Source: a virus. From it: a DNA stretch of 26,237 nt. The stretch is taken from the IMG/VR virus record IMGVR_UViG_3300029319_000425, positions 1-26,237 of that record. One strand, given 5' to 3'. This document shows, one piece after another, positions 14,856-24,174 of this stretch. Within the stretch, counting starts at the first letter, position 1, and each line of letters begins with the position of its first letter. The notes under the pieces are model-generated. The model had not been told where the DNA came from. It saw nothing but the letters and a program-made list of their open reading frames with translations, and ran no database searches. A program made the translations under genes and the position numbers.

Positions 14856-17800
14856 ATGGCTGTTCCACTTTTTCCATACAATATTCCAATTCAAGGATTG
14901 ACTGAAGAGAACTCAGTATATTATGGTTCTTATGTCACACCCATTACATTAAGATTGAGAATGGATGACATAGCCAACTATTATGGTCTAAATTTTGATG
15001 AAGCGGAAGGTGGTCGAGTTGATTGGGAAGTGACTGATGTTAGTGGAAACGTGATTTGGACTCTTGAAGCTGAAGGTGGTTATGGAAATAATAATCAACA
15101 AGTCACTCTTGATTTTACTACTTATTCAGGTGTGGATTCAACAATACCTAATAGATACTATGTAAGACCAATTATTTCTTTTTATGTTGGAGGTCGTAGC
15201 ACAGGTGGGCCATTTGCTCTAGATCCATTAACAATCAACATGACAGTAGAATCAGTCAATGACGGTCAAGGTGAACAAGACAGAGGCACTCCAATCTATG
15301 GTTCTTATGTCACACAAATTACGGATTTTATATCACCAACAGAGGTAAAGGTCAATCAAACATTTAACGAATTTTTAGAGAAATATGGAAATCAAGAACC
15401 AGAAATTGTAATCGATCCATTAAACAATTTCAGAAATGTCAATATCATATATAAAAATAATGATAAAAGAGATTTAAACACTTATGTTCATCTCGGTGAT
15501 GACAAACTTCAATTAATTACAAATATCAAAAGTGATAATGTAACATTTCCAGATTTACCATATTCAGCTATTTTAAAATTATACGAACCCTTATCAGAAG
15601 ATGTAACTGAAAAAGATAATGTTTATATTGTTAGAGAAATACTACCACAATTTACCGAGACAATCGAGTTAATACCATATGATGAACCTGAAGAATTATT
15701 AGTGTTGAAAATACCTGATACACCTGCTGAAGATTCACCAATAACTAAAAGAGAAGTTTCCTTAAAGAATTTCGATGATTTAGTCACAACAGATGCTAAA
15801 CTAAAAGATAATATTATTGACAAATATATAAGTGGTAGTGAAAAACCAGTTGAATTAAGTGTAGATTATTCACAATACGAAAATTATGTAAATTTTTCTT
15901 CAGCTCAAAAAAGGTTAGAAAATTTTAAATACAAAATAGAACAAATCGAGGAAAATACAGCCTTGAGTGCTTCTTTTGTTGGAGTGGTAAGTGGTAGTGA
16001 TGAAAGCCTAAAATATGCAAGAATAATAAGAAACATAAAAAATAATTTTGATGGATATGAAAACTATCTATATAATACTGTGTCCACTTATACCACTAGT
16101 TCGATGGGTGAATTCTTTGATGCTTCTTGGCCAAAAACTGGTAGTGGAACTTACAATGATCCTTTTGTACCAGTCAGTTCATCAAATTCTGATTTCATAT
16201 CTTGGTATGGTTCTATACCAAGTAAAACAGGTCAGATTTATAGTGCTTCTTTATACGATATAGAAAATCCAAATAGATTAGTCAATTTATTACCACAACA
16301 CATCGGTAATGATGTGGAGAACTCTCAATTCATAGATTTTACAGATATGATTGGTCAACAATTTGATGAGTTGTGGTCTTATATAAAATCACTTACCGAC
16401 ATAACAGATAGAAGATTAGATTTATCCGAGGGATTTTCAAAAGATTTAATTTACAATTTAGCTAAATCTTTAGGATGGAGTGCCCAAGATGGTAAAGATT
16501 TATTAGATTTGAGTCAAGCTGGATTTGGTCAAAAGTTAGAGGGAGCTGGGTATTCACTATATACATCTGGTTCTTTAGACTCACCAGTTGAAAGTGATGT
16601 GTCCAAAGAGATTACCAAAAGACTTATAGCTAGTATGCCTTATCTTCTAAAGGCCAAGGGTACTGTTGGTTCAATTAAAGGTTTATTGAATTGTTATGGT
16701 ATTCCATCCACTATATTAAGAGTTAGAGAATATGGTGGACTACAAGAACCAAAACAAAGAGATGCATTTGAAATATCGAGAAGGTTTACTAAAGCATTAG
16801 GTTTTAGAGGAGCACAATATGTTTCTAGTAGTTGGGCTAATGATACTACTTCAAATAGAAAACCAGACACCGTAGAATTACGATTCAGGTCTGTAAACAG
16901 TTCAGACCAAACCCTTATACAAAAAGATGACCGTTGGGCCATAAGTCTAAAGGATAATGGTTCAGCTGATGATTATGGAAGTGTATCATTTATATTGTCT
17001 GGTTCTGGTGGTCAAAAAGAAGTTAGTTCATCAGCCTTACCAATATATGATGGAGATTATTACTCTGTTATGTTACAAAAAAGAAAAGTTGAAACTAATT
17101 TATTTCCAAATCCATCATTTGAAGTCGGTAGCGGAGCAGGTTTATACAATCCACCATTTGTAACCCAATCATTCGGAAGTACAGCTGTCAATGGTGATAT
17201 AGAAATTGTAAGTAGTTCCAATGTAGCTAAGGTAGGAGCCAAAAGTTTACGACACAGAAACACAGCTCAGACTGGTACATCATATACTATATTTTTTAAT
17301 AATCCAAATTCAATATCTGAAGATTACGGTACAGCTAGTGGCTCTGTTACGAATGCCTCTATTGGTGAAACTTTTACCTTTTCGGCTTTCGCTAAAGTTT
17401 CTTCGAGTCTTGTCGATTCTTTAGGTCGTTTAAGAATTTTTGAATTAGATTCCGATGAAGAAGTGGTAAATTGGGATGAAGATGATCCTGATGCCGACCA
17501 ACAAAGTATCACAGCTCTTGGTGGTATAGGTAGTTCTGAAGTTGTGGGTTTAAATGAAACTGAATGGAGAAAGGTCACAGTTACAAAAACTATAAGATTT
17601 CCACAAACTTCAAAACTTGGTGTAAGATTTGAAAACCTCAAACCAAACTCAGCCATATATTGGGATGATGTTTCCTTAGAAAGAAGTTTGATAAATACAG
17701 ACAGTATAAAAGATGCCTTTAGTTATAATTTATTTGTAAAAAAATACGAAGCAGGTTTAGATAGAATAATACATTCATCGAACACTTCTTTATTGATATC

Positions 17801-19256
17801 GGGTTCAAACTCAGCTTCTCAGTCATACAATGCCTCTTGGACTGGTAGTGGTGATTTATTTATAGGTGGTAAACCCTCTGTTGAATTTGGAGCACAATTG
17901 ACTGGTTCACTAATGGAGTTTAGAATATGGAATGAGCCATTAGAAGAAAGACATTTCAATGTACACGTTGAAAATCCAAAATCATACATTGGTAATTCAC
18001 CATCTTCATCATATTATTCATTGGTCACTAGATACTCATTTGATGATAACACCACTTTGTCCAACGGTGATACAATCAGAGATGTTAGTTCAAATCAAAC
18101 TTTTACCACCGCTGGCTCAGCTTTTGGTTTTGGTGGATTAAATACATTTGAGAATGTCGAGGATAAAACAAAAACTTTAATACCAAATTATGGGCCTAAT
18201 AGAAGAAGTTCAACCAAAATAAGGATAGAAAATAATGTGTTGAGTGGTAGTTCTGCTTTGTTAAGTGTAAATAAAAGATACGATTTAAGTTCAAATGATT
18301 TTTCACCTTTGGACTCACCCAAACTTGGATTATATTTTTCACCGACTGATGTTGTAAACGAAGATATTATATTCTCTTTTGCTAATTTAGATTTCAACCA
18401 GTATCTTGGAGATCCGAGAGATAATTTTAAATTACTATATCCTGAATTAAAAGATACTGCCAATCAGTATTTTCAAAAATACACTAGTAAAAATAATTTT
18501 TGGGATTATATGAGACTAATAAAATACTATGACCAAACAATTTTTAAACAAGTCCGAAAGTTGATACCTGCTAGGGCGAAACCACATTTAGGGACTGTTA
18601 TTGAACCAAATATATTTGAAAGGTCGAAGGCACCTATACAAAGAAATAATCCGTCTTTTACTATGCCAAAATATGAGAAAACTATTAATCTTACAAATTT
18701 TCATTACAATGACGACGCCAACAACGAGGTTAGTGAATCTGTATTAAAAATAGTAACTGATTATCCAACCTTTGAGGGAGAAATAGATAAAAGTGTTCGT
18801 GATTTTGAATTACCGTCTTTATATAAATTCGATTTTAATGAAAACTATGAGGATATAGCCACTTATGTTACGGCGTCAGCTAAATTTGGTGGCCCGGATC
18901 GTGTGTTTCAAGAGGCAACAGGTTCTATAATTATGGATAATAGATTATCTGATAGAAATTTAGAGGTAAAATTTTTCTATACTAGTTCTATAGACTTTGA
19001 TAGGAGTCAAAGATATACACTAGATAATTTCAAACATTTTTACACATCAAAATCCTTACATCCAACTGATTTAGACACAGAATATCAAAACACAACAGCT
19101 TTGAAAAGGTTGTTTTTTGAGGGTGTAAAGAATACAAAATCAACGACACTTGATGGTGATTATCCAGTAGTGATTAGAGTGACCGCTCCAACTGTAGCTG
19201 TACCAATAGATAGTGCAGACAGTAATTTGAACATCGTTGATGATAATCTTAAATAA
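14856..19256 (+). CDS. 1466-aa baseplate/tail protein with gpI/gp7-like domain and nested jelly-rolls
   Basis: The largest gene here. Residues about 1-120 form a beta domain with YYGSYVTPIT, and a near-repeat YGSYVTQIT occurs near 150. Residues about 500-625 are helical: FDELWSYIKSLTDITDRR, DLIYNLAKSLGWSAQDG, SMPYLLKAKGTVGSIKGL and YGIPSTILRVREYGG. The KGT helix-turn is the hallmark of P2 gpI-like tail proteins, which correspond to part of T4 gp7; the order gp25-gp6-this protein supports that reading. From about 675 a LamG/concanavalin-like domain begins (WAISLKDNGS...VMLQKRK, to 744) and resumes at about 955-1050 (DLFIGGKPSVEFGAQLTGSL, MEFRIWNEPL). Between them sits a separate CBM4_9-like jelly-roll (NLFPNPSFEVGSG...IYWDDVSLERS). 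The rest is beta and unrecognised. Likely a wedge and surface-binding protein. Confidence 0.75.
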   Translation: MAVPLFPYNIPIQGLTEENSVYYGSYVTPITLRLRMDDIANYYGLNFDEAEGGRVDWEVTDVSGNVIWTLEAEGGYGNNNQQVTLDFTTYSGVDSTIPNRYYVRPIISFYVGGRSTGGPFALDPLTINMTVESVNDGQGEQDRGTPIYGSYVTQITDFISPTEVKVNQTFNEFLEKYGNQEPEIVIDPLNNFRNVNIIYKNNDKRDLNTYVHLGDDKLQLITNIKSDNVTFPDLPYSAILKLYEPLSEDVTEKDNVYIVREILPQFTETIELIPYDEPEELLVLKIPDTPAEDSPITKREVSLKNFDDLVTTDAKLKDNIIDKYISGSEKPVELSVDYSQYENYVNFSSAQKRLENFKYKIEQIEENTALSASFVGVVSGSDESLKYARIIRNIKNNFDGYENYLYNTVSTYTTSSMGEFFDASWPKTGSGTYNDPFVPVSSSNSDFISWYGSIPSKTGQIYSASLYDIENPNRLVNLLPQHIGNDVENSQFIDFTDMIGQQFDELWSYIKSLTDITDRRLDLSEGFSKDLIYNLAKSLGWSAQDGKDLLDLSQAGFGQKLEGAGYSLYTSGSLDSPVESDVSKEITKRLIASMPYLLKAKGTVGSIKGLLNCYGIPSTILRVREYGGLQEPKQRDAFEISRRFTKALGFRGAQYVSSSWANDTTSNRKPDTVELRFRSVNSSDQTLIQKDDRWAISLKDNGSADDYGSVSFILSGSGGQKEVSSSALPIYDGDYYSVMLQKRKVETNLFPNPSFEVGSGAGLYNPPFVTQSFGSTAVNGDIEIVSSSNVAKVGAKSLRHRNTAQTGTSYTIFFNNPNSISEDYGTASGSVTNASIGETFTFSAFAKVSSSLVDSLGRLRIFELDSDEEVVNWDEDDPDADQQSITALGGIGSSEVVGLNETEWRKVTVTKTIRFPQTSKLGVRFENLKPNSAIYWDDVSLERSLINTDSIKDAFSYNLFVKKYEAGLDRIIHSSNTSLLISGSNSASQSYNASWTGSGDLFIGGKPSVEFGAQLTGSLMEFRIWNEPLEERHFNVHVENPKSYIGNSPSSSYYSLVTRYSFDDNTTLSNGDTIRDVSSNQTFTTAGSAFGFGGLNTFENVEDKTKTLIPNYGPNRRSSTKIRIENNVLSGSSALLSVNKRYDLSSNDFSPLDSPKLGLYFSPTDVVNEDIIFSFANLDFNQYLGDPRDNFKLLYPELKDTANQYFQKYTSKNNFWDYMRLIKYYDQTIFKQVRKLIPARAKPHLGTVIEPNIFERSKAPIQRNNPSFTMPKYEKTINLTNFHYNDDANNEVSESVLKIVTDYPTFEGEIDKSVRDFELPSLYKFDFNENYEDIATYVTASAKFGGPDRVFQEATGSIIMDNRLSDRNLEVKFFYTSSIDFDRSQRYTLDNFKHFYTSKSLHPTDLDTEYQNTTALKRLFFEGVKNTKSTTLDGDYPVVIRVTAPTVAVPIDSADSNLNIVDDNLK

Positions 19257-19303
19257 TAAAATGATAAAAAATATACATTATAGATATTTATTTTTAGAAA
19301 AGT

Positions 19304-19329
19304 TATATAAATGTATAAATCGTTGGAGA
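19304..19329 (+). promoter_or_regulatory. Late-promoter-like boxes and RBS before 19337
   Basis: The 80-bp gap contains TATAAATG (19306-19313) and TATAAATC (19314-19321) in tandem, both one base from the T4 late box TATAAATA, on the coding strand, 16-24 bp before the start. GGAGA (19325-19329) is the ribosome binding site. A GATATTTATTT stretch at about 19283-19293 echoes the 6849-6920 boxes. It would start a new late transcript for the appendage proteins. Confidence 0.5.
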
Positions 19330-19336
19330 CAATAAC

Positions 19337-20035
19337 ATGGGATTTTTAGACAATTCGAGTATTACAGTTGATGCCATCTTAACAAAAAGAGGTAGAGAAA
19401 TTTTATCTGAGGGTGGTGATTTAAATATAGTAAAATTTGCTTTGAGTGATGAAGAAGTAGATTATGGGTTATATGATGTGACTCATCCAAACGGAACTGA
19501 TTCTTATGGCGCAGTAATAGAAAATATGTCATTATTAGAAGCTACACCAAACAGAACAAATTTTAGAAGTTTTTTGGTGGACACTTCACTAGCTGGAGCT
19601 AAGGTAAATGTGGACACTTTGACTTATACAAATGTTGACACTAATTCAAATATAGCTATAAACCCAGCTACCATTGGGGCTCCAGCTGAATCATATACAT
19701 TCACAATTGAAAATACAAACATTGTTAAGTTCGCTAACGCTGTAGATTCAACATCTGTGACGGCCCCCTCAGTCAATTTAGTAGCACAATCTATAAGTAC
19801 TTCTGCTACAACCACAGTAGCTATAACTGGTAATACTAGTGGTATCACTAATGTCGTTACTATATCAGTAAAAGCTGATGCATCTTCTGATACCGATCCT
19901 ACAGGACCTAAGAGAAAGAAAAAGAAGAAAAGAATCAGAAAAAGAAGAAGAAGTTCATTTTCTCAAAGAATGGCTGAATCTTTTAATCAAAGCACAGGTG
20001 GTGGTTCAACTGGTGGTCGTGGTAGTAGTTATTAG
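19337..20035 (+). CDS. Virion structural protein with Ig-like region and arginine/lysine tail
   Basis: 232 aa. The N-terminus is MGFLDNSSITVDAILTKRGR, followed by KFALSDEEVDYGLYDVTHPN, DSYGAVIENMSLLEA and FRSFLVDTS. It resembles virion proteins recurrent in marine T4-like phages, though I cannot name the position in the particle. Residues about 115-180 look like a bacterial Ig-like beta domain rich in Thr/Ser/Val. At 192-205 a striking basic run appears (KRKKKKKRIRKRRR), then a polar glycine tail (GGGSTGGRGSSY). The first domain is complete, so the basic tail is not a frameshift remnant; it may bind nucleic acid, LPS or an acidic partner. Confidence 0.7.
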   Translation: MGFLDNSSITVDAILTKRGREILSEGGDLNIVKFALSDEEVDYGLYDVTHPNGTDSYGAVIENMSLLEATPNRTNFRSFLVDTSLAGAKVNVDTLTYTNVDTNSNIAINPATIGAPAESYTFTIENTNIVKFANAVDSTSVTAPSVNLVAQSISTSATTTVAITGNTSGITNVVTISVKADASSDTDPTGPKRKKKKKRIRKRRRSSFSQRMAESFNQSTGGGSTGGRGSSY

Positions 20036-20061
20036 AAATAAACAATTAAGGACAATAAATT

Positions 20062-21102
20062 ATGTTTAGAGATTTTACAGATAATGATACAAGCACAGAT
20101 ATAGGAATCGTTACCTCTGGTGTGTGGCAAGATGGGGCTTCAAATATAACAACTTTTTTTAGTTCATCAACACAATATACAAACACTGGTGATTACAACA
20201 TTGATGTATACAGATATAATCCAGGTACTAATGCTTCAGCATCTGTACAATTTGGTGTCGTGTATGGTCATAGTCAAGGTAGTGGTTCTTTAGGATTAAA
20301 AGGTGCGACTGGTGATAGAACAACAGCTGCTATATTCGGACAACTTAACAATTTGATAAATCCACCACAAACAACAACTTTTACATTTCAAAATAATACC
20401 ACATCTAAACAAGTCTATGCTATAGTTTTGAATAGAGCTAGGATGAGAGAAGCTATAGAACCTGGTGGTTGGGAACTTCATCTAAGTGCTAGTTTCCAAA
20501 ATGGTACACCTAGTGGAACTAAAATAAAACTAATAGACGACTCATCAACAAACAATGGTGGCAATACATTTCAAAGAAATTTTGCTCCTGAGTATAATGT
20601 TGTTAGTGGAACGTTAATTGGTGGTACAACTATAAAGACAGCGGCTTCAGCTGAAGATTCAACTCAAGGTTCATACGGAACTTTCTATCCGAGTTTAGGG
20701 GTTATTTTGTTAAATCCAGAGAGACTCTCAGGAGCTGGATTACATTTAATTACTAATAGTGGTTCAAATACCGACAATAGAAATAATAGAAAACTTTTTG
20801 ATTGTATTGTGGGTGGTGGTTATTTTCAAATGAAACGTAAAGAAGAAATAACCTCTCAACATTATTTTGTAAGAGCAACAGCTAATCAATTTAATGCTAC
20901 AACTAATGAATCTTTTTATACTGAGTCTGTGGCTGGAGTCAAGAAAGTAATTGCTGGTTTAGCCACGGATCCTAAAACTTATATAACTAGTGTTGGTTTA
21001 TATAATGAGGATAGTGAATTATTAGCTATAGCTAAATTAAGTCAACCAATCTTAAAATCTACATCGAGAGAAGCTCTTATCAAAGTAAAACTCGATTTTT
21101 AA
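20062..21102 (+). CDS. Virion appendage protein, paralogue of the next gene
   Basis: 346 aa, beta-rich, without signal peptide. It starts MFRDFTDNDTSTDIGIVTSG. The C-terminal half contains FDCIVGGGYFQMKRKEEITS, HYFVRATANQFNATTNESFY and YITSVGLYNEDSELLAIAKL, ending KSTSREALIKVKLDF. The last 100 residues align by eye with the end of the next protein (FCSIGENEFQHTNNRSL, TTIGLYNNSNELLAIGKT, MALSFVVRFD). Shared C-terminal assembly domains with different N-terminal parts are typical of neck or tail-appendage proteins of marine T4-like phages. The role is inferred: attachment to the particle through the common C-terminus. Confidence 0.72.
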   Translation: MFRDFTDNDTSTDIGIVTSGVWQDGASNITTFFSSSTQYTNTGDYNIDVYRYNPGTNASASVQFGVVYGHSQGSGSLGLKGATGDRTTAAIFGQLNNLINPPQTTTFTFQNNTTSKQVYAIVLNRARMREAIEPGGWELHLSASFQNGTPSGTKIKLIDDSSTNNGGNTFQRNFAPEYNVVSGTLIGGTTIKTAASAEDSTQGSYGTFYPSLGVILLNPERLSGAGLHLITNSGSNTDNRNNRKLFDCIVGGGYFQMKRKEEITSQHYFVRATANQFNATTNESFYTESVAGVKKVIAGLATDPKTYITSVGLYNEDSELLAIAKLSQPILKSTSREALIKVKLDF

Positions 21103-21114
21103 TAAGGTTCTAAA

Positions 21115-22260
21115 ATGGTATTCAAGAATCTTGAATCTTCAGACATATTAATTTCACCATTTGAGGTTCATAAAACATTTACTCTAAATGATGCTGATAG
21201 TGGAAGTGGTTTATACTCATTTCAAATAACGAAAGGCACTGATGCCACTCAATACAATTGGAACGTAGACGACGCTGATAAAACTGAAATATCAGCAAGT
21301 ACTTTTTATAGTTTACCAAATTATTATGTTATCAACAATATGTTTTATAGAGATTTAAAACAAATGTATGAAGTTCAACCATTTGAAGATGGTGATGGGG
21401 GAATCGGTTATGTTCATGTTGAACCAGATGAGGTAGATTATATAGCAGCTGTTCCAACATCTTCTGATGCTGTATTAACCTATACTGAAACTAGAAATTT
21501 ATATGATACACCAAATGATAATTATCAAATGGAACTACGTAGACCATATACTAGACAATTAAGAGATACAGCTAATGTTATTTCTATCCCTCAAGAACTA
21601 TATGGAGAATCAGTCAAACGAGAGTCAGTTAGGATTGTTGATGATAGCACTGATGTAACTATAAGATTACAAGATGATGGCCGAGGTAATTTATATGATA
21701 TAGCTCATAGTGCTAGTTTTGCTCGTAGAACACCAAATGCCGTAACTAGTGGTAGTATAGTCGGTAATGTTTTTTATGATTATGGTTTGATAGTCATAAC
21801 CGATACAGGTTCGTATAGAGATGTAGGAATAAAAAATGGAACAGATGGATTTTCTGTACAATTTGATTCCACTCAAACTATTTATGAACGTGAATATTTT
21901 TGTTCCATAGGAGAAAATGAGTTTCAACACACGAATAACAGAAGTTTAAAAGTAGGACAGAGTGGGAGTGTTTCTTTTTCAGGTAGTGCCTATACTGATG
22001 ATATTTACAAAAATTCTATCTATGATGAATACCCATATGACCTAACAGGTTTTAGTACTAGTTCTTATAAAAATTCAAAATATGAAATTGGTACTGAATT
22101 GATAGGAGAAGCTACACATTCACATTTCGCCACTTATGTCACTACAATTGGATTGTATAATAACTCTAATGAACTATTGGCTATAGGTAAAACAGCCAAA
22201 CCAATCAAAAATGATAAAGATATGGCTTTAAGTTTTGTTGTTAGATTTGATACTAATTGA
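21115..22260 (+). CDS. Virion appendage protein, second paralogue
   Basis: 381 aa. The N-terminal 200 residues (MVFKNLESSDILISPFEVHK, NYYVINNMFYRDLKQMYEVQ) differ from the preceding protein. The C-terminal part carries the shared module, with FCSIGENEFQHTNNRSL, YVTTIGLYNNSNELLAIGKT and KDMALSFVVRFD. In the central part AHSASFARRTPNAVTSGSIV and YDYGLIVITDTGSY form regular beta strands. The pair arose by duplication or domain swapping. The gene follows 12 bp after its partner. It ends at TGA 22258-22260. Confidence 0.72.
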   Translation: MVFKNLESSDILISPFEVHKTFTLNDADSGSGLYSFQITKGTDATQYNWNVDDADKTEISASTFYSLPNYYVINNMFYRDLKQMYEVQPFEDGDGGIGYVHVEPDEVDYIAAVPTSSDAVLTYTETRNLYDTPNDNYQMELRRPYTRQLRDTANVISIPQELYGESVKRESVRIVDDSTDVTIRLQDDGRGNLYDIAHSASFARRTPNAVTSGSIVGNVFYDYGLIVITDTGSYRDVGIKNGTDGFSVQFDSTQTIYEREYFCSIGENEFQHTNNRSLKVGQSGSVSFSGSAYTDDIYKNSIYDEYPYDLTGFSTSSYKNSKYEIGTELIGEATHSHFATYVTTIGLYNNSNELLAIGKTAKPIKNDKDMALSFVVRFDTN

Positions 22261-22294
22261 TATTTATTACCGTAAAAATTTCATTAAAAAGGAG
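22259..22294 (+). promoter_or_regulatory. Possible promoter and RBS before the envelope cassette
   Basis: The 41-bp gap starts with GATATTTATTA (22259-22269), a TATTTAT core like the boxes at 6849-6920, then GGAG (22291-22294) 7 nt before the ATG. It may begin a separate transcript for the exported proteins. The promoter part is weak; the ribosome binding site is clear. Confidence 0.35.
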
Positions 22295-22301
22295 AAAACA
22301 G

Positions 22302-23603
22302 ATGTTAAAGAAAATTATTATTGGGATAATACTGTCCTCATCTTTGTTTAGTCAGAACTTTGTAACTAACTTTTTTAAGTATTCCACAGCTTATTCAAGT
22401 TTTAGTTTAAATGCTCCTCGCTATCAAGACGATAGGTTTGCCATTATTGGTGGTCTATCTACAGGTGATTTACAAGTAGAAAGAACCGAGAGAGATTTGA
22501 AACCAGATTTTCAAACATCCTTTGGACTTCGTAAAATTGGTAGATTTCAATATGAACCAAAACGAGGTGTAAAGGGAGCTGGTAAAGGTGGAGTATGGTA
22601 TGACGGTTCAGAACAAAATGCTAACGAAAGTGCTACATTTGGGCCTGTTAAAGGATGGGAGTATTTAGTTAAATATTCTGAAGGTAGACAATGGGGAGAC
22701 GATTATGTCAATCAAGAATATTGGTTAAGATATATCGGTGATTGGTTAATGGTCAAAGTAGGTATTACTGAGTTGGGATTAGAAAATATCAACTATGTAC
22801 AAGGTGACTTACGTGTACACCTAACACCAGATGTTTTACAAAACAAATTTCACGTATCTGTTGGATTTAAACATAGACAACATCCAGTCTATGGATTTGA
22901 TGCCATGGTATTAGACACAACTTGGTATAGAGGTGCTTGGTGGCAGTTCGCTGAAAAGGCATTTGGTATAGATGACAATATGTGGTATCAAGAAGATATG
23001 TTAGAAGGGTATGATAATGATGGAAATCCAATTTGGAAACATGACGAATTATTAGAGTTGATAAATGGTGAATGGGTTCAAGTCGAAGGTGACGGGCCTT
23101 TTTGGAATGGTCGTGGAGAATATTGGGGACACGATTGGTTGTGGAGAGATGAAGGTGGTAGAATTTTCGCATATACCGATAGGGAATATTTCATATATCA
23201 CTTTCCAGGTATGTTAGAAAATTACATTGACGATGTTAAGAAAAACTTAGGTAATCAAAATGAAACCTCATTGGTAATTGGTGTAGATTTTTATCATTAC
23301 GCTGAGAACTGGTGGTTACACACTTGGGGTAATTGGTTACCAGTCCACTATGGCCATACAACACATTCTTATCATAATGCTACTCACTATGGAAAACATC
23401 TAGATGAAGGAAAAGAACCTTATGATTTTATGTTCATGAAATCAATGTGGATGGATTGGAATGATTACGATATGGGTGCGATATTTGGTGTAAAGATACA
23501 AGATAATCTTGGAGTCTTTGCTGAGGGAAGATATTTGTATTATTGGGAACGACCAGCTTACGATATCAAATTAGGAGTTAACTATCAATTTATGGGATTT
23601 TAA
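22302..23603 (+). CDS. Exported outer-membrane-barrel-like protein
   Basis: 433 aa from the ATG with GGAG 7 nt upstream; a TTG at 22257 would overlap the previous stop and spoil the signal. The start MLKKIIIGIILSSSLFSQNF is a signal peptide with cleavage after FSQ or nearby, the style of Bacteroidota or Marinimicrobiota. The mature part is rich in Trp, Tyr and His, with alternating strands (YWLRYIGDWLMVKVGITELG, KFHVSVGFKHRQHPVYGFD) and a central acidic loop region with repeated W/Y (about 225-290). The C-terminal strand FAEGRYLYYWERPAYDIKLG ends in F, a usual signature for outer-membrane beta-barrels. No porin family is recognised. In a phage it might block a receptor, alter the envelope, or be an acquired host gene. 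Confidence 0.72.
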   Translation: MLKKIIIGIILSSSLFSQNFVTNFFKYSTAYSSFSLNAPRYQDDRFAIIGGLSTGDLQVERTERDLKPDFQTSFGLRKIGRFQYEPKRGVKGAGKGGVWYDGSEQNANESATFGPVKGWEYLVKYSEGRQWGDDYVNQEYWLRYIGDWLMVKVGITELGLENINYVQGDLRVHLTPDVLQNKFHVSVGFKHRQHPVYGFDAMVLDTTWYRGAWWQFAEKAFGIDDNMWYQEDMLEGYDNDGNPIWKHDELLELINGEWVQVEGDGPFWNGRGEYWGHDWLWRDEGGRIFAYTDREYFIYHFPGMLENYIDDVKKNLGNQNETSLVIGVDFYHYAENWWLHTWGNWLPVHYGHTTHSYHNATHYGKHLDEGKEPYDFMFMKSMWMDWNDYDMGAIFGVKIQDNLGVFAEGRYLYYWERPAYDIKLGVNYQFMGF

Positions 23604-23604
23604 C

Positions 23605-24171
23605 ATGAAGAAATTATTACTATTGTTTTTTGTATTATTATTTAGTTGTGAAGATAACACTTCAGAAGAAAACGTATCAACTGAACCATTTATGCAAATG
23701 TGGGTAAATGGTGATCCTATAGATCCATTTACTTATTATGGTTCAATAACAACCTTTGGGCAAAAATCAGTTGGGGAAGATGGTAAGATTAAAAAATTAC
23801 TTGTATTTCACTTTCAAAGAGAAGTCGGTAGAGTATTACCTGAATTAGAACACTATGCTACAATATGGTATGACAAAAACGGTGAGGACAACGATAACCT
23901 AATAGATGCTGGTTTGTATTTAAATTATGGAAGTGAGGATACTTTAGATAGAGAACAATCAATTAATTTAGAAATTATTGGTAGTCAAGACTACACTAAT
24001 TTTGGTCAGGCAGAAATAACCGAAATCAAAGATAATAAAATTTCAGGTGTGGTAAATGGTCAATTCTACAATCCATATAGAGATGAATTACAGATAGCAT
24101 TATTGATATTTGAAAATATAGAAATAGGTATGGATCCAGAGGGAACATTTTACACCGGAGATGAATCATAA
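23605..24171 (+). CDS. Lipoprotein, function unknown
   Basis: 188 aa with a signal peptide ending in LLFSC (C15) followed by EDNTSEEN, a standard lipobox; the acidic residues after Cys suit outer-membrane or surface export in Bacteroidota-type hosts. The mature protein is beta-rich (MQMWVNGDPIDPFTYYGSIT, YATIWYDKNGEDNDNLIDAG) and has no transmembrane helix. It starts 1 nt after the stop of the barrel-like gene, so the two are probably a pair. It could be a partner of that protein, a superinfection-exclusion lipoprotein, or an outer spanin; the last is unsupported by length or Pro content. Confidence 0.72.
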   Translation: MKKLLLLFFVLLFSCEDNTSEENVSTEPFMQMWVNGDPIDPFTYYGSITTFGQKSVGEDGKIKKLLVFHFQREVGRVLPELEHYATIWYDKNGEDNDNLIDAGLYLNYGSEDTLDREQSINLEIIGSQDYTNFGQAEITEIKDNKISGVVNGQFYNPYRDELQIALLIFENIEIGMDPEGTFYTGDES

Positions 24172-24174
24172 CAT

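Noticed and set aside
17324-17656. Minus-strand ORF of 110 aa
   Set aside because: Inside the 1466-aa structural gene and Ser/Leu-rich as expected of antisense codons.
22257-22301. TTG start for the barrel-like protein
   Set aside because: It adds a charged stretch before the signal peptide; the ATG at 22302 has its own GGAG.
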